Shown in pieces: positions 12,447 to 24,450 of a stretch of DNA of 64,000 nucleotides. The notes beneath the pieces were generated by a model. It was not told the DNA's origin and did no database searches. It saw only the letters and a list, made by a program, of their open reading frames with translations. Positions within the stretch are counted from its first letter, which is position 1. Each line of letters starts with the position of its first letter. The position numbers and the translations under genes are program-made. Source of the stretch: Diadema setosum (taxonomy: Eukaryota > Echinodermata > Echinoidea > Diadematoida > Diadematidae); contig CM067069.1 of the NCBI GenBank assembly GCA_033980235.1, positions 36,765,992 to 36,829,991 on the forward strand. The letters run 5' to 3'.

Positions 12447-12624
12447 GGGGGGCATTTCATCAACGAGTTCGTCGGAGTTTTCACCGACGAATTTGCTATC
12501 AGCCAATCAGACCAAGAATTTCATTAGCTTTTAACAGTTGTCAGTGTAAATCCTTGCGTCTGATTGGCTGATAGCAAATTCGTCGGTGAAAACCCGCGAC
12601 GAACTCGTTGATGAAACGCCCCCC
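12447..12624. mobile_element. 178-bp palindromic MITE
   Basis: Ends GGGGGGCATTTCATCAACGAG and its inverted complement CTCGTTGATGAAACGCCCCCC. The arms pair for about 65 bp, including CAAATTCGTCGGTGAAAAC and GCTATCAGCCAATCAGAC. The loop is short and nothing is coded. Target duplication unclear. Confidence 0.8.
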
Positions 12625-13019
12625 TGATCAGGCGCGCAGGCAGCACACAGGGCTACATAGCCGCTTCGGTTACATACACAAGATTCCCATGCGGTGGTGC
12701 GACAGTGCAGTACTAGTATGTGTGCGTTTACGCGTACGCATATCTGATCGAGCGCTAAAATTGGATGGTGGCAGCTGTCAGTTGGCACGCAGCCAAGAGA
12801 AGTCATTAGTCTACGATAAAAACAATATATACTTTTTATTATCACAGCAGTAGAAACAAATACAATATTTTTGTACCAATACCACATTTTTGGTAATTCT
12901 TACATCTGGCATTCTAATATACAGCAAGGGGAAAAATGAAAGTGGACCTAAAGATATTGTTTGACCTGCAGGAGTACCACAAATATCACTCGGGGACTGG
13001 GTCGCATACTGGCAAATGG

Positions 13020-13150
13020 TGACGAAGGGAACCATTTCGATTGGGAACCATTTATAGGTGCTCATCGAAACTATTTTGCGAGAACCATCTGATGAGAACC
13101 ATTTTGGAGCCGACGAGAACCATTTGAGAATCTTTTTTTCTTAGAGTGTA
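13020..13150. mobile_element. Single arm related to the 8252-8671 foldback
   Basis: Contains repeated GGGAACCATTT / GAGAACCATTT modules and ends TTTTTTTCTTAGAGTGTA, matching the terminus of the 8-kb element. There is no opposing arm nearby, so it is a half element or rearranged copy. Confidence 0.55.
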
Positions 13151-13153
13151 CTA

Positions 13154-13221
13154 GGACTTTCTATAGCTCAGCTGGGTAGAGAAGCGGGCTATCAATCCAC
13201 AGATGTTGGGTTCGAATCATG
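13154..13221 (+). mobile_element. tRNA-like SINE head
   Basis: GGACTTTCTATAGCTCAG, then CTGGGTAGAG (A box) and GGTTCGAATCA (B box), with an anticodon-like arm around CTATCAA. The 3' half is lost after the B box. It shares its head with 7932-8008 and, as there, sits beside a GGTTCTCA-type foldback arm. Confidence 0.55.
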
Positions 13222-14185
13222 AAAATAAATTACAATTGTGAACCCACAATATATACATTCAGCGAAAGAAAGTAAACACTTTTTCGAGTTCAGAATTTTC
13301 ATGGACGAATTTGATAAAAAAAAATCATCGTATTATACAATATATTAAAGGTAATTTAATCGGCTATTAAACCTCGGAGGTTAAATTAAAGGGAAACTTT
13401 ACGTATGAGTGAACACATTTGTTTTTATCCACCTATGCACACAAACGAGAATTGCAAGAATTGACATAAAATTATTGTCTTTCATTTGCAAATGCCCTTC
13501 AGAAAAACAATGAGAGCGAAAGACCAGCTTCACTTAATAAGAGACATGAATGTAAAAGCAGAAATAAGTTTTTGATCTCTTTCTCTCTTTTTGACCTTAA
13601 ATGAATCAAAGGTTGGAAACTTCAGAAGAAAAGTAAGACTTTTTTGTCCACCCAAAATTCAAATGGCATAGGGAGAAAGAGCACAAGGATGATTAAATCA
13701 AGGCAATATATTTTTTCGTTTCATTCCTTTTAAAAAGTTACAAATGCATGACACAAATTAAATAACAAATATAATTCATAATTTTCCTAATTTTAGTGAT
13801 CAATTAAAAATTCTACCATTTGTTGGTATTCTTCTTATCTCATTTTATTTGAATTAGGATTCGACAGAAAATTCTTCATTTTTCACATTTCTAGTCTTTA
13901 ACTATGATCTTAAAGATCATGGCTCTATTTTTTGCAACTGAATTCATGTTTTCTATTGTATTTGTCAACTGTTCTTAATGTTACATGGAAGATCATTAAC
14001 ACATAAATGAAAGCTTGTTTATTTTTGGCAAATATTTAGTTGTTTGCCTTGGAAGAAAAAAATTGAGGTGTTCACTCATGCGGAAATTCTCCTTTTAATG
14101 ACTGTCCATGAGGTAAGGCAATCAAATTTTTTTTTTATGTAGTGGTATTTATATTTAAAATATCACCTTGTAGCAAACCCATTCT
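13222..14185. other. AT-rich non-coding DNA
   Basis: No coding or repeat structure I can support. Confidence 0.4.
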
Positions 14186-14878
14186 ACGACCGTGTATTAC
14201 AAAACAAAAGTCGCACAGACTAATCATGTGTAAGGGCGAAATATAGGTGAAATGGTTCAACCAAACTGATCTTGACTTTTTCATATTTTCTGAAGGATCA
14301 AGTCTTCTTCTATATTATGCTTGAATTTGGGATCATAAAACGGGCAGGAAATGTGCTTTTTAGCAGTGCATATTTGACAGTTTTGGTAGAATAGTGTGAT
14401 TAGGTGCATTTAATTTTTTTAGAGTCCCCTTTTCATTTCTTAAGAACCTTGTACACACGTTTCACTTTCAACTCTAATAACTTTTGAAATGATGATGCTA
14501 CTGCTTTGAAAGTTAGCATCAATTACGAACAGAATGTGTTAATAAGGCAACTCGATTTCAGTTTAATCTTATAATCTCTTCATTGTTGTCACTCTGGTGA
14601 TTTACATCCTGTTTTTTTTTTTTCCATTCGTTGCACAGCCAGCGCGGCTTGGTAAAGATTTAGCAGTTGAATAGACACTGCATTTCAGGGCCTCTTTTCT
14701 CAGTTTACACTTTTTCTGAGTGTGTGTTTTCTTTCAAATATTTAGATAGGTTAGGAGAGTCCATTTGATTTGAGTTATACATCATTTTAAAGCTTAAAGT
14801 CTGGTCTTTTAGATTATGCTCTTAACTAAAATTTCATGTCTGGAGACTTTCTGTTCGTTTTGTGATGCAGGGTCACAA
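14186..14878. mobile_element. TGTGACCCTGCACCT-family element, full-length but diverged
   Basis: Same internal order as the 61160-61853 copy: AAAAGTCGCACA near 14203, CTTGACTTTTTCATATTTTCTGA near 14270, GTTGTCACTCTGGTG near 14586, CATTTTAAAGCTTAAAGTCTG near 14783, then the terminus GCAGGGTCACA. The left terminus is badly eroded. Non-coding. Confidence 0.65.
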
Positions 14879-15539
14879 ATAAAAAGTTGAACCACTATTT
14901 ACTTTCTTGTCTTAATTTAATTTTTTTAGATTGGTTATGCAAAAAACAAGCATTTAACCAATTATGTATTACCAAAAGTATAAATATATCTTAAAAATGT
15001 ATTCATAATAGTGTTCGCGAATTTCTTCTTAGATTTATGGAAAGCGTTTAACAGAAAACAAACATGGATTTAGTCATGGCCACTCCACACCTTCCGGAAT
15101 GAGAGATTTTATTTACTCATAATTAAAGAAGCTCATTGATTAAAAGAAAAAAAAAATCATGTATTGGCTGCATTTCATGACTTTTAAAAGAATTTTTGAC
15201 GTAATAAACAATTTTAATTCATTCTGCAAATAACATAATTGCGATGTAAGAAAACAATTATAAAGAAATCGAAAACAATACACTGTCAATGTTGTACCTT
15301 AATCCCATTTCAACTCAGATAGTATTGGAGTGCCCCAGGAGTCTATGATTCTTGGACCGCTCATCCTTTTTTATTGCAGATTTGACGTTATGTTTACAGG
15401 ATAGTTTGTTGATGATACGAGTATATTTCAATACAATATTGAGATAATACACCTTGTTAAGAATGTAAATTCTCAGTTGGACAACGTACATTATCGACTC
15501 TAAGCAAATATTTTGATTTCAAAATGTACAAAACAAAAC

Positions 15540-16488
15540 AAATATCATATTTATTGCAACTGATCGAAAAATTGCCCTACATCGACGTAAATGAGCACTG
15601 AATTGATCAGTGTTTTAGTAGTAGCCATGATAAAAAAATCATGGGCGTACATACTCGAGCACGATTCGAACCTACGACCTCCTGATCACCGGACAGGTGT
15701 CATCTCCACTAGACCACCGAGCTTTCGCCCGTCAGCAAGTGTTGGTTCTAATCCTTATAGCATGCAGCGGGTACTGCTTTGTTATTCAAATTCATGAAAT
15801 TCGTCCGTCGAGATGTTTTCATTGCAACTGATTGACAAATTGCCCTACATCGACGTAAATGAGCACTGAATTGATCAGTGTTTTAGTAGTAGCCATGATA
15901 AAAAATCATGGGCGTACATACTCGAGCAGGATTCGAACCTACGACCTCCTGATCACCGGACAGGCGTCACCTCCACTAGACCACCGAGCTTTCGCCCGAC
16001 AGCAAGTGTTGGTTCTAATCCTTATAGCATGCAGCGGGTATTGCTTTGTTATTCAAATTCATGAAATTCTTCCGTCGAGATGTTTTCATTGCAACTGATT
16101 GACAAATTGCCCTACATCGACGTAAATGAGCACTGAATTGGTCAGTGTTTTAGTAGTAGCCATGATAAAAAATCATGGGCGTACATACTCGAGCAGGATT
16201 CGAACCTACGACCTCCTGATCACCGGACAGGCGTCATCTCAACTAGACCACCGAGCTTTCGCCCGATAGCAAGTGTTGGTTCTAATCCTTATAGCATGCA
16301 GCGGGTACTGCTTTGTTATTCAAATTCATGAAATTCTTCCGTCGAGATGTTTTCATTGCAACTGATTGACAAATTGCCCTACATCGACGTAAATGAGCAC
16401 TGAATTGATCAGTGTTTTAGTAGTAGCCATGATAAAAAATCATGGGCGTACATACTCGAGCAGGATTCGAATTAAATATCATATTTAT
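15540..16488 (-). mobile_element. Tandem tRNA-derived SINE array with 15-bp target duplication
   Basis: About 3.4 units of 267-268 bp start at 15553, 15821, 16088 and 16355. On the minus strand each full unit has a tRNA-like head (TGGTCTAGTGG A-box region, GGTTCGAATC B box), a CCATGAT/ATCATGG hairpin and a CACTGA/TCAGTG hairpin. The whole array is flanked by the direct repeat AAATATCATATTTAT at 15540-15554 and 16474-16488, read as a target-site duplication. In sense (minus) orientation the 3' end is CAATCAGTTGCA and the 5' end is truncated inside the B box, as expected for LINE-driven retroposition. A lone, rearranged copy at 49478-49636 ends at the same 3' base. No hammerhead core was found in the unit. 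Confidence 0.8.
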
Positions 16489-17683
16489 CATACGTCCTGT
16501 TGTATAGTCTGAACATGAGGCAAATATCTCGTTTGAAGAAGCTACATCCCTGTAGACAATGCCAGTGTATATCTTGGCAATCAAGGACTTAAAAACCAAA
16601 GATATAATACACCTGTTTCTTGACCCTGGCCTAATCTAAGCATCAGTCACCGCCACAGGGGGGGGGGGGGGGTGGGGGAACCCGCGAGAGGAGGAGATTG
16701 TTTTGGTTTTGGCATGGGCTATGTACCTCCATGGTGCGTGTGTGTCGACAAACTTCTACAATGCTCTCCTTCTTATTCCTGTATTTTCGTTATTTATGGG
16801 TCAAATTTTTTCGTTCGAAATTCAAAACGGATGACCATTGAATTTCTCAATAGAATATGAAATCTTAGACTTGAGAAAGAATGGATAAAACTGAGTGCAC
16901 TTTGAATGGTCTGCCTCAGGCAGATATCCTTATCATGCTCTTACGTAATATTACAGCTGTTGCAGTCATTAAACCCTGGCTTGGCCTTCAGGTTTGCCAC
17001 GCCTGAGTAGAAAGTTATTTATCAGTGGACAAGACATCTACTCCCAACTCTCAAACAAGGAATCGTTAGGGGGTATAGCACCCCATCAGCTTCGTTTGGT
17101 GATGGGGTCTCGCCTCAAACGGGGGTTTGACGGCATGAAGAGCTGGGATAGTTTGTTAAAATAAGGATTTGTTGTTCATTTTTTTTTGCAATACCAAGAA
17201 ACTATTTACTTATGAAATCGTGCAGAGCACACAATATTAAGAAATAAAAAATAAAGTGTACTTTATGAAATTCGGTTTTGGACCGGCCAAGACTTACAAA
17301 CAATCAAACAAACAAACGAAAATAAAACGATCGTAATAAAAGGTTGTTCCCAAAAGCAATTAAAAGATTGCTTTGTTTTGAACGAAATCGCAGCCATTTC
17401 AAAACCAATTTCACCAAAGACTTTGAATTTCTCTTACAATTACATGCTCTTATATATTTCATAAATGTTTCATTATCTCATCAAAAGAAAAAAAGAAGAA
17501 GCTAGATCTAAACCAAAACTACACGATTTTTTTTTTCGGGGGGGGGGGACCAACTTTTTGTTGGTCTTGTGTAACAGGGTCGCATATTATACCAAGAGAC
17601 GTAAGCAATACTTAGCTTGTCACTGTTAAGAATGGCTATTATAAAGGCTTAAAAGCGTAACCTTGTGTCGCCAGTCAAAAATG
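16489..17683. other. Non-coding DNA with homopolymer G runs
   Basis: A G run lies at about 16659-16678 and another at about 17539-17548. No gene or element with clear ends. Confidence 0.4.
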
Positions 17684-18147
17684 AAATTGAGTATCTGAAT
17701 ATAAGAACGATCCAAGTCCATGGAAGACCAATTCGAGTGAACTTAAAAAAACTTCATATCTGTTTTATTTGTTCAATAATATTCTATTTAACTGTGATGG
17801 GAAGGCAACATTGCCATTTACAAATTAGAACATATATTATTATGACATTTAACATAAAAAAATATTGACTGGGATCGTTCTTTGAATCATATACATGATA
17901 TTCTGCTATAGAGATGAAAGAAGGATGAGAGAGGGCGCTATAGTATGAATGCATAAATAACCCAAGTCCTTCATTCTTACATTCATATAAGATTTAACTC
18001 ATTCATTTCAGGCACTTCCGAGGGTAATCAGGATTTTAGTATCATTTATACACGAGATGAGTCCATGCATAAGCTACAATTTCCCATGTCAAACTGAATT
18101 TGGCCAAAAATTGGACTTGGGTCGTTCTTATATTCAGGTCTTCAATT
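17684..18147. mobile_element. TIR element, AAAYTGARKAYCTGAATATAA family, copy 1
   Basis: Left end AAATTGAGTATCTGAATATAA and right end TTATATTCAGGTCTTCAATT are inverted repeats of each other. Inside are subterminal repeats CCAAGTCCA / TGGACTTGGGTCGTTC. Non-coding, about 464 bp. A second copy in opposite orientation is at 30740-31256. Confidence 0.75.
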
Positions 18148-19417
18148 CTCTTGGCAGCATATCAATGTTTTGCTGTTGTTGTTTGTTTGCCAGGAAACCA
18201 ACACAAATGCATGTTCAACAGTACAGGTGATAATAAATGAATCTTGATCACGCACTACAGTAAGGCTCTCTTACATCCGGTCGTACGTGTTCCTACGAGT
18301 GGTTTGCATGCCAAATATGGGCCAAGTAGTGAGATGCACCCAAGTGGAAAGTACTTTTTTTGGTGGTCGCAAACACGACGCATAGCACGCAGCCTGAAAA
18401 CTGGCCGGCCGGTTTTTCGCTACGACTTGGCTGCGACATTTAGCACGCTTGGGGCACGCCCGGAGTACGCAAGACAAAAGTACTGAGTAAGTTCGATAGG
18501 TGTGCGTGTAACGCAGGAAAAACAATTTCGGGGGGGGGGGGATATTTTCCCACGAAGGCTCTTACTTTCCACTTGCTTTCAATATACGTGTTAACAAAAG
18601 GGGGGGGGGGGTAAGCGCACTTCCTCCGTGCGTATTACCTATTTCCAAAATGCGTGGTGAGTACTACTACCGTACTTGTGAAGTACGTCACACTCAGACG
18701 ACGAACGAGATCAGCACGATAAAAAGTGCGTCAGAAGTACTATGTTGAGACATGCTCAGATGCATCGTGCTCCTATATAAAAGCTGATACGGACAGCATG
18801 CTTTCAGTTCCGCGTCGACATTTTCTGCAGTGAGTCCACATGAATGATGAAGAGGCTCAGTGCACCCTTTTATATTGTTGCGATTATCCGTGCGTTCTTC
18901 CAATTTGACCAACGATTGTCTTGCTTAACACTTCCGTGCTCCTTACGTTTCTCTTACTTCGTAAGTACGATTTCTGAAAGCGTACCCTTCACTTGCAATT
19001 CACGTACAATTATCCCACTCATTGTGTGCGACAGAAGTAGAGATCTTACGTGCTCCTTACTTCTTCCTACTTCCAAAAAGGCGTACAGACCACTTGCGGG
19101 CCTCACTTTTTGAGCAAGACACACTCACTCATTAAGTACTTACTACATACTTCCTCCCGATTTAATTTCCACCCTGCGACAACTCCACGCCTGACAGGAA
19201 CTCCGAGTCCGCACGATCACGGGATGTATATACATGTAAGAGAAGCTTTACTTAGGAAAAAGAAAAAGACATCATTCTTTGAATGGCACGAACACCTACA
19301 ATCATCGCAAAAAATATGACATGAGCATCCCATGACGTGTAAACCTTTACACTACTTACCAAAATGTAAGTTATACACCTCAATTTAAAAGACTAGGGCC
19401 CCATCTTTTTCAAGATG
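18148..19417. other. GC-richer region, many ACGTAC/CTTAC motifs, no gene
   Basis: Composition shifts upward in GC. Motifs such as TCCTTACTTCTTCC, ACTTCGTAAGTACGA and G runs at 18530-18541 and 18600-18611 recur. It looks like degraded repeat DNA; I could not find terminal repeats. Confidence 0.35.
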
Positions 19418-20412
19418 AAGGCCGTGTCACACCTTTCCGGGCAAGCTACCTGGGCTTGTTGCGAGGAGGGATTTTCCAGCACGCAGGAAAATTTTCTCGG
19501 TCGGCCAAGAATGTGTGCGAGTTTGGCACTTATTTTTTACCTACTACACGCGTGCTACCTACCTTCTTCTTGCGTGTATTCCGTGTGACCGACCTGAGAG
19601 CATTGAAACAGATCCGTTTTCTGTTACAAGCGACTTACAGCTACTGAGAAATACTTGCGCTGGAGTTGCCTGAGAGGTGCTGCCGGTAAGGGTCTCCTAC
19701 TGGTGTTCTGCGTGTATCTCTGCGGGCGAACCCCCACGACTCACTCGGAACCAGTTTTGAGCATGCTCAAGGCCTTGTCTTACCGTATCTGGAAAAGTTT
19801 TGCGGCTTGACTTGCGGGGAAACAAATTAGCTACCGGGACCTCTCCGTAAATGGTCTGTACCTGACAGTAGCTAGCGCTCTAGTTGCTCGGAGGTGCGCA
19901 TGCAAGTCCGATTTTACCGTAGCCAAGTTTTGAGCATGACCAAAACTTTTTCCGGGAAAGTCGTGGGGATGCCCGGAGAGGTCTACGCAGAGCGCCAGTA
20001 GGAGGCCCTTAGCGGCAGCACCTCGTATGCAACTCCCACGCAGGTACTTCGCAGACCCCGTATGAAGCCAAGATAATTCCGTGGGACTTCTGCTATTCCC
20101 TCAGAGTAATTCCTCCACGGAGTTGTCAGCCCCCACGCGACTGGTACACATGTCACACAGTATATCCGCGAGTAGAATTTAAGTAGAACACGTCCAGCAA
20201 TTAAAACACATGCTCTGACTCGCCCAAATCCTTGTCCGACTTCAGAAATTGCGGGTAAAAATATTTGCGTGCGCACCTCCGGGCGACTACGGGTGACATA
20301 AGTGCGAGGTACTGTCATATGCGGGTCATCTGCGGGGACCTCCGGGTAGTAAAAAAAAATGTTCTTCACAAGTCGCACGCGAGTCTTGCCAGGAAAGGTG
20401 TGACACAGCTTT
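19418..20412. mobile_element. About 990-bp TIR element
   Basis: Left end AAGGCCGTGTCACACCTTTCC and right end GGAAAGGTGTGACACAGCTTT are inverted repeats. The interior is about half GC, above the flanks, and non-coding; open frames on both strands have no recognisable motif. Internal inverted similarity continues inward (CCCCCACGACTC-type blocks). Probably a non-autonomous DNA transposon. Confidence 0.7.
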
Positions 20413-20439
20413 AAAGTCATCATAGATTGTTTTCTGTTA

Positions 20440-22640
20440 GGGGTGAGCTAAAGGACAATGTTCATAAAACTTATGCTGTACATTCAAAACACATGTCATG
20501 TTCACAAATTTTGACCAAATTGTAGACGAAGGCTTACTAATTCCAGAAAAAAAAAATCAAAAGTAGGATTTCATGTGTTCGTTTTTGATCTAGCAGCGCC
20601 CCCATGCGACATATATCGTAAGACCCCCAAAATTTGGTCAAGAACCTATGCAGAGATGCCCTGACAGGGTGGGTTCATCAATCTCACGCTTTAAATTCAA
20701 AACCCATGCCAATTTCACGAAACCTGACCAAATTGTAAAGGAAGGGTTACTAATTCCAGAAAAAAACATTCAAACGTGGGGGTTCATGTGCTCGTTTTTG
20801 TGCTAGCAGCGGCCGAATGTGACATATATCATCGTAAGACCCCAAAATCTGGTCAGGAACCTTTATGCAGGGATGTCCTGACAGGGTGGCTTCATAAACC
20901 TTATACTGTACATTCAAAACCGATGTCATTTCCACGAAACTTGACCAAATTGTAGAAGAAGGCTTACAAATTTCAGAAAAACGATAAAGGGGGAGGGGGG
21001 TGGTGGTGGTCATTTCATTTCATTTCATTTCATTTATTTATTTCAACACGGCACACGATTCAGCCAGACTGCTGTTCTTCCTCATCCCCGTGCATCACGT
21101 GGTAAAAATGACATACTTTTTTTTTTTCAAAACATATACACATGTACATGAAACATATTATACAAAATACAATTAGATGAAACAAATCAGAAAAAAAGTA
21201 CAAAAAAAAGAAAAAAATGTCTACATGAAAAATGAATACATGCTCGGTTTACTTGAAAAATAAAGTAAAATGGGGAATGCGTACAATATCGCAGTGGCGT
21301 CAGATACAAATTTAAACTCCGTCTATAACCGCTAAGAATTGTTCGCTGTTTTACGCATGTTGGCAATGTATTCCATAATTTTGGACCTTGATAACTAAAA
21401 CTCCTTTGCCTAAAGCAGATTTTGATATGTTGTGGTAACTTGAATATCAGAGTTGCATTCCTTAAATCATAGTAAAAAAATTTCAACTCAAACATTTCAC
21501 TTATATATTTAGGGGTTAAATCATAAGCGACTTTATACATTTTGCACAACATATTTTTTTTTTCTTCTTCTCATCTCAAGTGTGTCAAAATTAATTTTAA
21601 GTTGGATATCTCGAATGCACCTGCAACACTGCTCTTAGAGAACGATTCTGAAGAATTTGAAGACGCTGAATATAACTCTGATTAATATCTGACCATATAA
21701 CATCACAATAGTCAAAGTTACTTTGAATGATGGATTTATAGAATATGATAGCCGTTTCAACTGATATAAAAGGTCTTATTCTCTTTAACAGATACAAATC
21801 TAATGGCTCCAGTCTAGTGACTGATCAATATACACACCAATATATTTACAATAAGGGACTTGAGTTATTCTAACATTATTTACAATCATATTCAAATTCA
21901 CATGTTTAACCTTTTTCTTAGATCATATTAACATAGTTTCACATTTTTCCAAATTAAGGGCTAATCGGTTACATATTAACCAATCTGCAATACAGGCCAT
22001 ATCATGGTTTGAATTTACTTCCATCTGTTTTACATTTTTACCAGACACATAGATACACGTGTCGTCAGCATATAATGCAACCGATGAACGTTGTAAGCAG
22101 TTAGGCAAATCATTGATATAGATTGTGAACAAAAGTGGGCTAAGATTGGACCCTTGGGAGACTCCACATGTTACACTAAGTAATTTCGATCGAAAACCAT
22201 TCACCGCAGTATATTGTGTGCGACTGCTGAGGTAATCCTTAAACCATTCACAGGCTTGTGTTCGTTTTTGTGCTGGCTTAAGAAAGAAAAACATGTTCTA
22301 TGATAGAAATCATCCTAGGACCAAAAAACCTGGTTATAAACCTATCGTGGGTGCTCTGATTAGGTGGGGTTAATGAATGTCATGCTGTACATTCAAAACC
22401 CATGTCATTTTTACGAATCCTTGTCAATTTGTAGAAGAAAGGTTACTTAATCCAGAACAATTGTAAAAATGGGGGCTTCATGTGCTCATTTTAGTGCTAG
22501 CAGAACCTCATTGCGACAAAAAACCATCGTAAGACCCCCTAACCTGGTAAGGAACCAATGCAGGGATATACCCTTCTAGGATTCATGAATCTTATGCGGT
22601 TCACTCAAAACCCCATTTTCCGTATTAAAAAAAAGAAACA
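20440..22640. repeat. About 215-bp tandem array, split by a LINE
   Basis: Units carry ATTCAAAAC(C)CATGTCA, TTGACCAAATTGTAGAAGAAGG, TTCATGTGCTCGTTTTTGTGCT and ATCGTAAGACCCC in that order. The ATTCAAAAC anchor occurs near 20484, 20693, 20912, 22391 and 22607. Between the third and fourth units lies the LINE at about 21010-22260; the array resumes at GTTCGTTTTTGTGCT. Confidence 0.8.
21010..22294 (-). mobile_element. 5'-truncated LINE with broken reverse transcriptase
   Basis: Read on the minus strand from 22294. The first frame has reverse-transcriptase motifs GVSQGSNLSPLLFTIYIND and YADDT, followed by the LEKCETM region. After frame breaks it continues at 21797-21597 (FYKSIIQSNFDYCDVIW) and 21552-21187, the carboxy-terminal region with FSYQGPKLWNTLP. 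The 3' tail, on the plus strand at 21010-21040, is repeated CATTT, a short-repeat tail like those of CR1/L2-type elements. It lacks the endonuclease half and is interrupted, so it is a dead, 5'-truncated copy. Its insertion into the 215-bp array dates it after the array formed. Confidence 0.85.
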
Positions 22641-23955
22641 TGTCACAATTGCACTGATATGGTAAAAGATAATCAGAAAGGATGGTCCATGCGCGCTTTT
22701 ATCATTATTTCCCTTACACAGCCATAATGACATTATGTGGACACTAGCGTAGAAAACTCTACACTGACATGCTTGTTTGTTTGTTTCTTTTACCCACTTG
22801 CTGGAGCCATCCGCAGAAAGTGATGATGGAGGAAGAAGAATAAATATGTGGGAATGGGAGTTTCGGGATTAGTCTGACGGACTCCAAAAGAAAAACAAAT
22901 CTTAATGTAATGAATATGAAATTTTGAATGTAGATTGCATGTGTTGGTTGTAGCAGTGGTTGGTAAAGTTCGTGTTGTAAACTATGAAGATGTATCTTGA
23001 GTACCCCCCCCCCCCGAACAAAAAAAATAATTCTTTGATTCTCCTTTTGCTACACCAGATTTGATAATCAAAAATTAATAACTGAATGGTGAAAGTGACA
23101 AATACTCTATTGTTAGCTAATAATTTCGTGCGTTGTATTTCGTAACCAAAAAAATTAAACAAAATTGTATTAGTAATGACAAGTTTAGGTCTAATTTAGA
23201 TTTTTAACAGAGATAATCAGGTATCATTTTAGTTGTTAGACCTAAATATGATGTGTGTCATATCTTTTTTTTTTCTATAGGCCCTAGGTACCTTAGCACT
23301 CGACTTGACCATGTTGATGAACAGATAATAAACTGCATGTCACAAAACAGATCTATGGATCTAAAATGTAAACACCTCAATTCCACTTCCAAGCTTCCCG
23401 ATTCCGTCGATCAGTGTTGTGCTACCATGACCATGCGGCTCGGACCGCTGAATTTTGCGTAGTATGTGCAGATTGTAACGCGTACAGTCGGCACACGATC
23501 CGAGCGAGGCCGCCCAACGCGGCCGCGGTGGGGAGCTGTCGGGTATCCGTACGTACCACACTCTAGCTCCATCTACTGAGTAGCTGCTCAGCTCAGGTAG
23601 CTCAGCAGCGGCTCATCACTCGTGCGTGCGTTTCTACACTATTTGTTACATCACTGCCAACCTGCGCAGCTACATGTAGGATGCGCACAAACTCACCTGA
23701 GGAACGTCCTTAATTATGTGTTCAAACATTACAAAACTAAAATCTTTATTCAAACTAATGGAGTGTTCAGTATTAGTCTCCGAGAGGAAAACGTTACTGT
23801 ACTATCATAATCACCTGTACAAGGAAGACATGTGGTGAACAGTGGATTCGACAACCTTCTACAGAGAAAGTATGACCAGTCACTAATTCAGGAATACAGA
23901 AACCGATTTGATGATTTTTGAAGCATGGTGTTTTTGTTTGCATGGTGTAGTACAA
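22641..23955. other. Non-coding; CpG-rich patch at 23470-23560
   Basis: A C run lies at 23006-23015. 23470-23560 is locally rich in CG (CGAGCGAGGCCGCCCAACGC), unlike the flanks, but no transcript start or exon can be supported. Confidence 0.35.
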
Positions 23956-24138
23956 AAGATACACTCGGTTTACGGTTCACCATGTATAGTCCTTAGAAGG
24001 ACTGTTGGAATGACAGGAGAAAGGTAGAAAGACAGAAAGGTCGGATAAGAGGTAAGGAATTGAGTGAAAATATTCTTTCTGGAGTGAGTGTAGTCCTGAA
24101 AAGGACTGTGACCCAAGGAAATACAAGAGCTTAGGAAA

Positions 24139-24180
24139 GGACTCAACGTTTCGGACAGTTCACTGTCCATCCTCAAGAGT
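24139..24180 (-). ncRNA. Hammerhead-like core in Penelope 3' region (candidate)
   Basis: On the minus strand: CTTGAGGA, hairpin GGACAG-TGAA-CTGTCC, GAAA, then CGTTGAGTC. This resembles a hammerhead catalytic core (CUGANGA, stem II, GAAA, and a two-base-pair stem III closed by GUC) with one extra T in the first box. Penelope-like elements are known to carry hammerhead motifs with very short stem III. I could not find a convincing stem I, so activity is doubtful. Confidence 0.35.
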
Positions 24181-24450
24181 GAGAGAACAGGAGATGCGCG
24201 AGTTTGAGTCGGCGGGATGCGGACGTGAGTGAAGCCGGCGTGACGCGGTTTATGCGGACGTGCGGGTGGGATATGGGGTAGTACGTAGCGGGGGATGGCG
24301 ATGCGTGTCGGAAGAATTGTGGCGGCGGTGTGTATGCGGACGTGGTGTGGGCTAAGGGGTAGTACGTAGCAGGAGGTGGCGATGCATGTCGGGAGAGTGG
24401 CGGCGGCGGTATGTATGCTGACGTGGGGGTGGGACATGGGGTAGTGTTTG

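Noticed and set aside
15591..16098. Plus-strand frames starting MSTELISVLVVAMI repeated twice
   Set aside because: These are the antisense of the tandem tRNA-derived SINE units; the repetition is that of the array.
15540..16488. Hammerhead ribozyme in the SINE unit (retrozyme hypothesis)
   Set aside because: I looked for CUGANGA followed by a stem and GAAA on both strands and found only near misses such as CTGATTGA without a GAAA partner.
15540..16488. CRISPR array
   Set aside because: Repeats are 267 bp, contiguous without spacers, and this is eukaryotic DNA.
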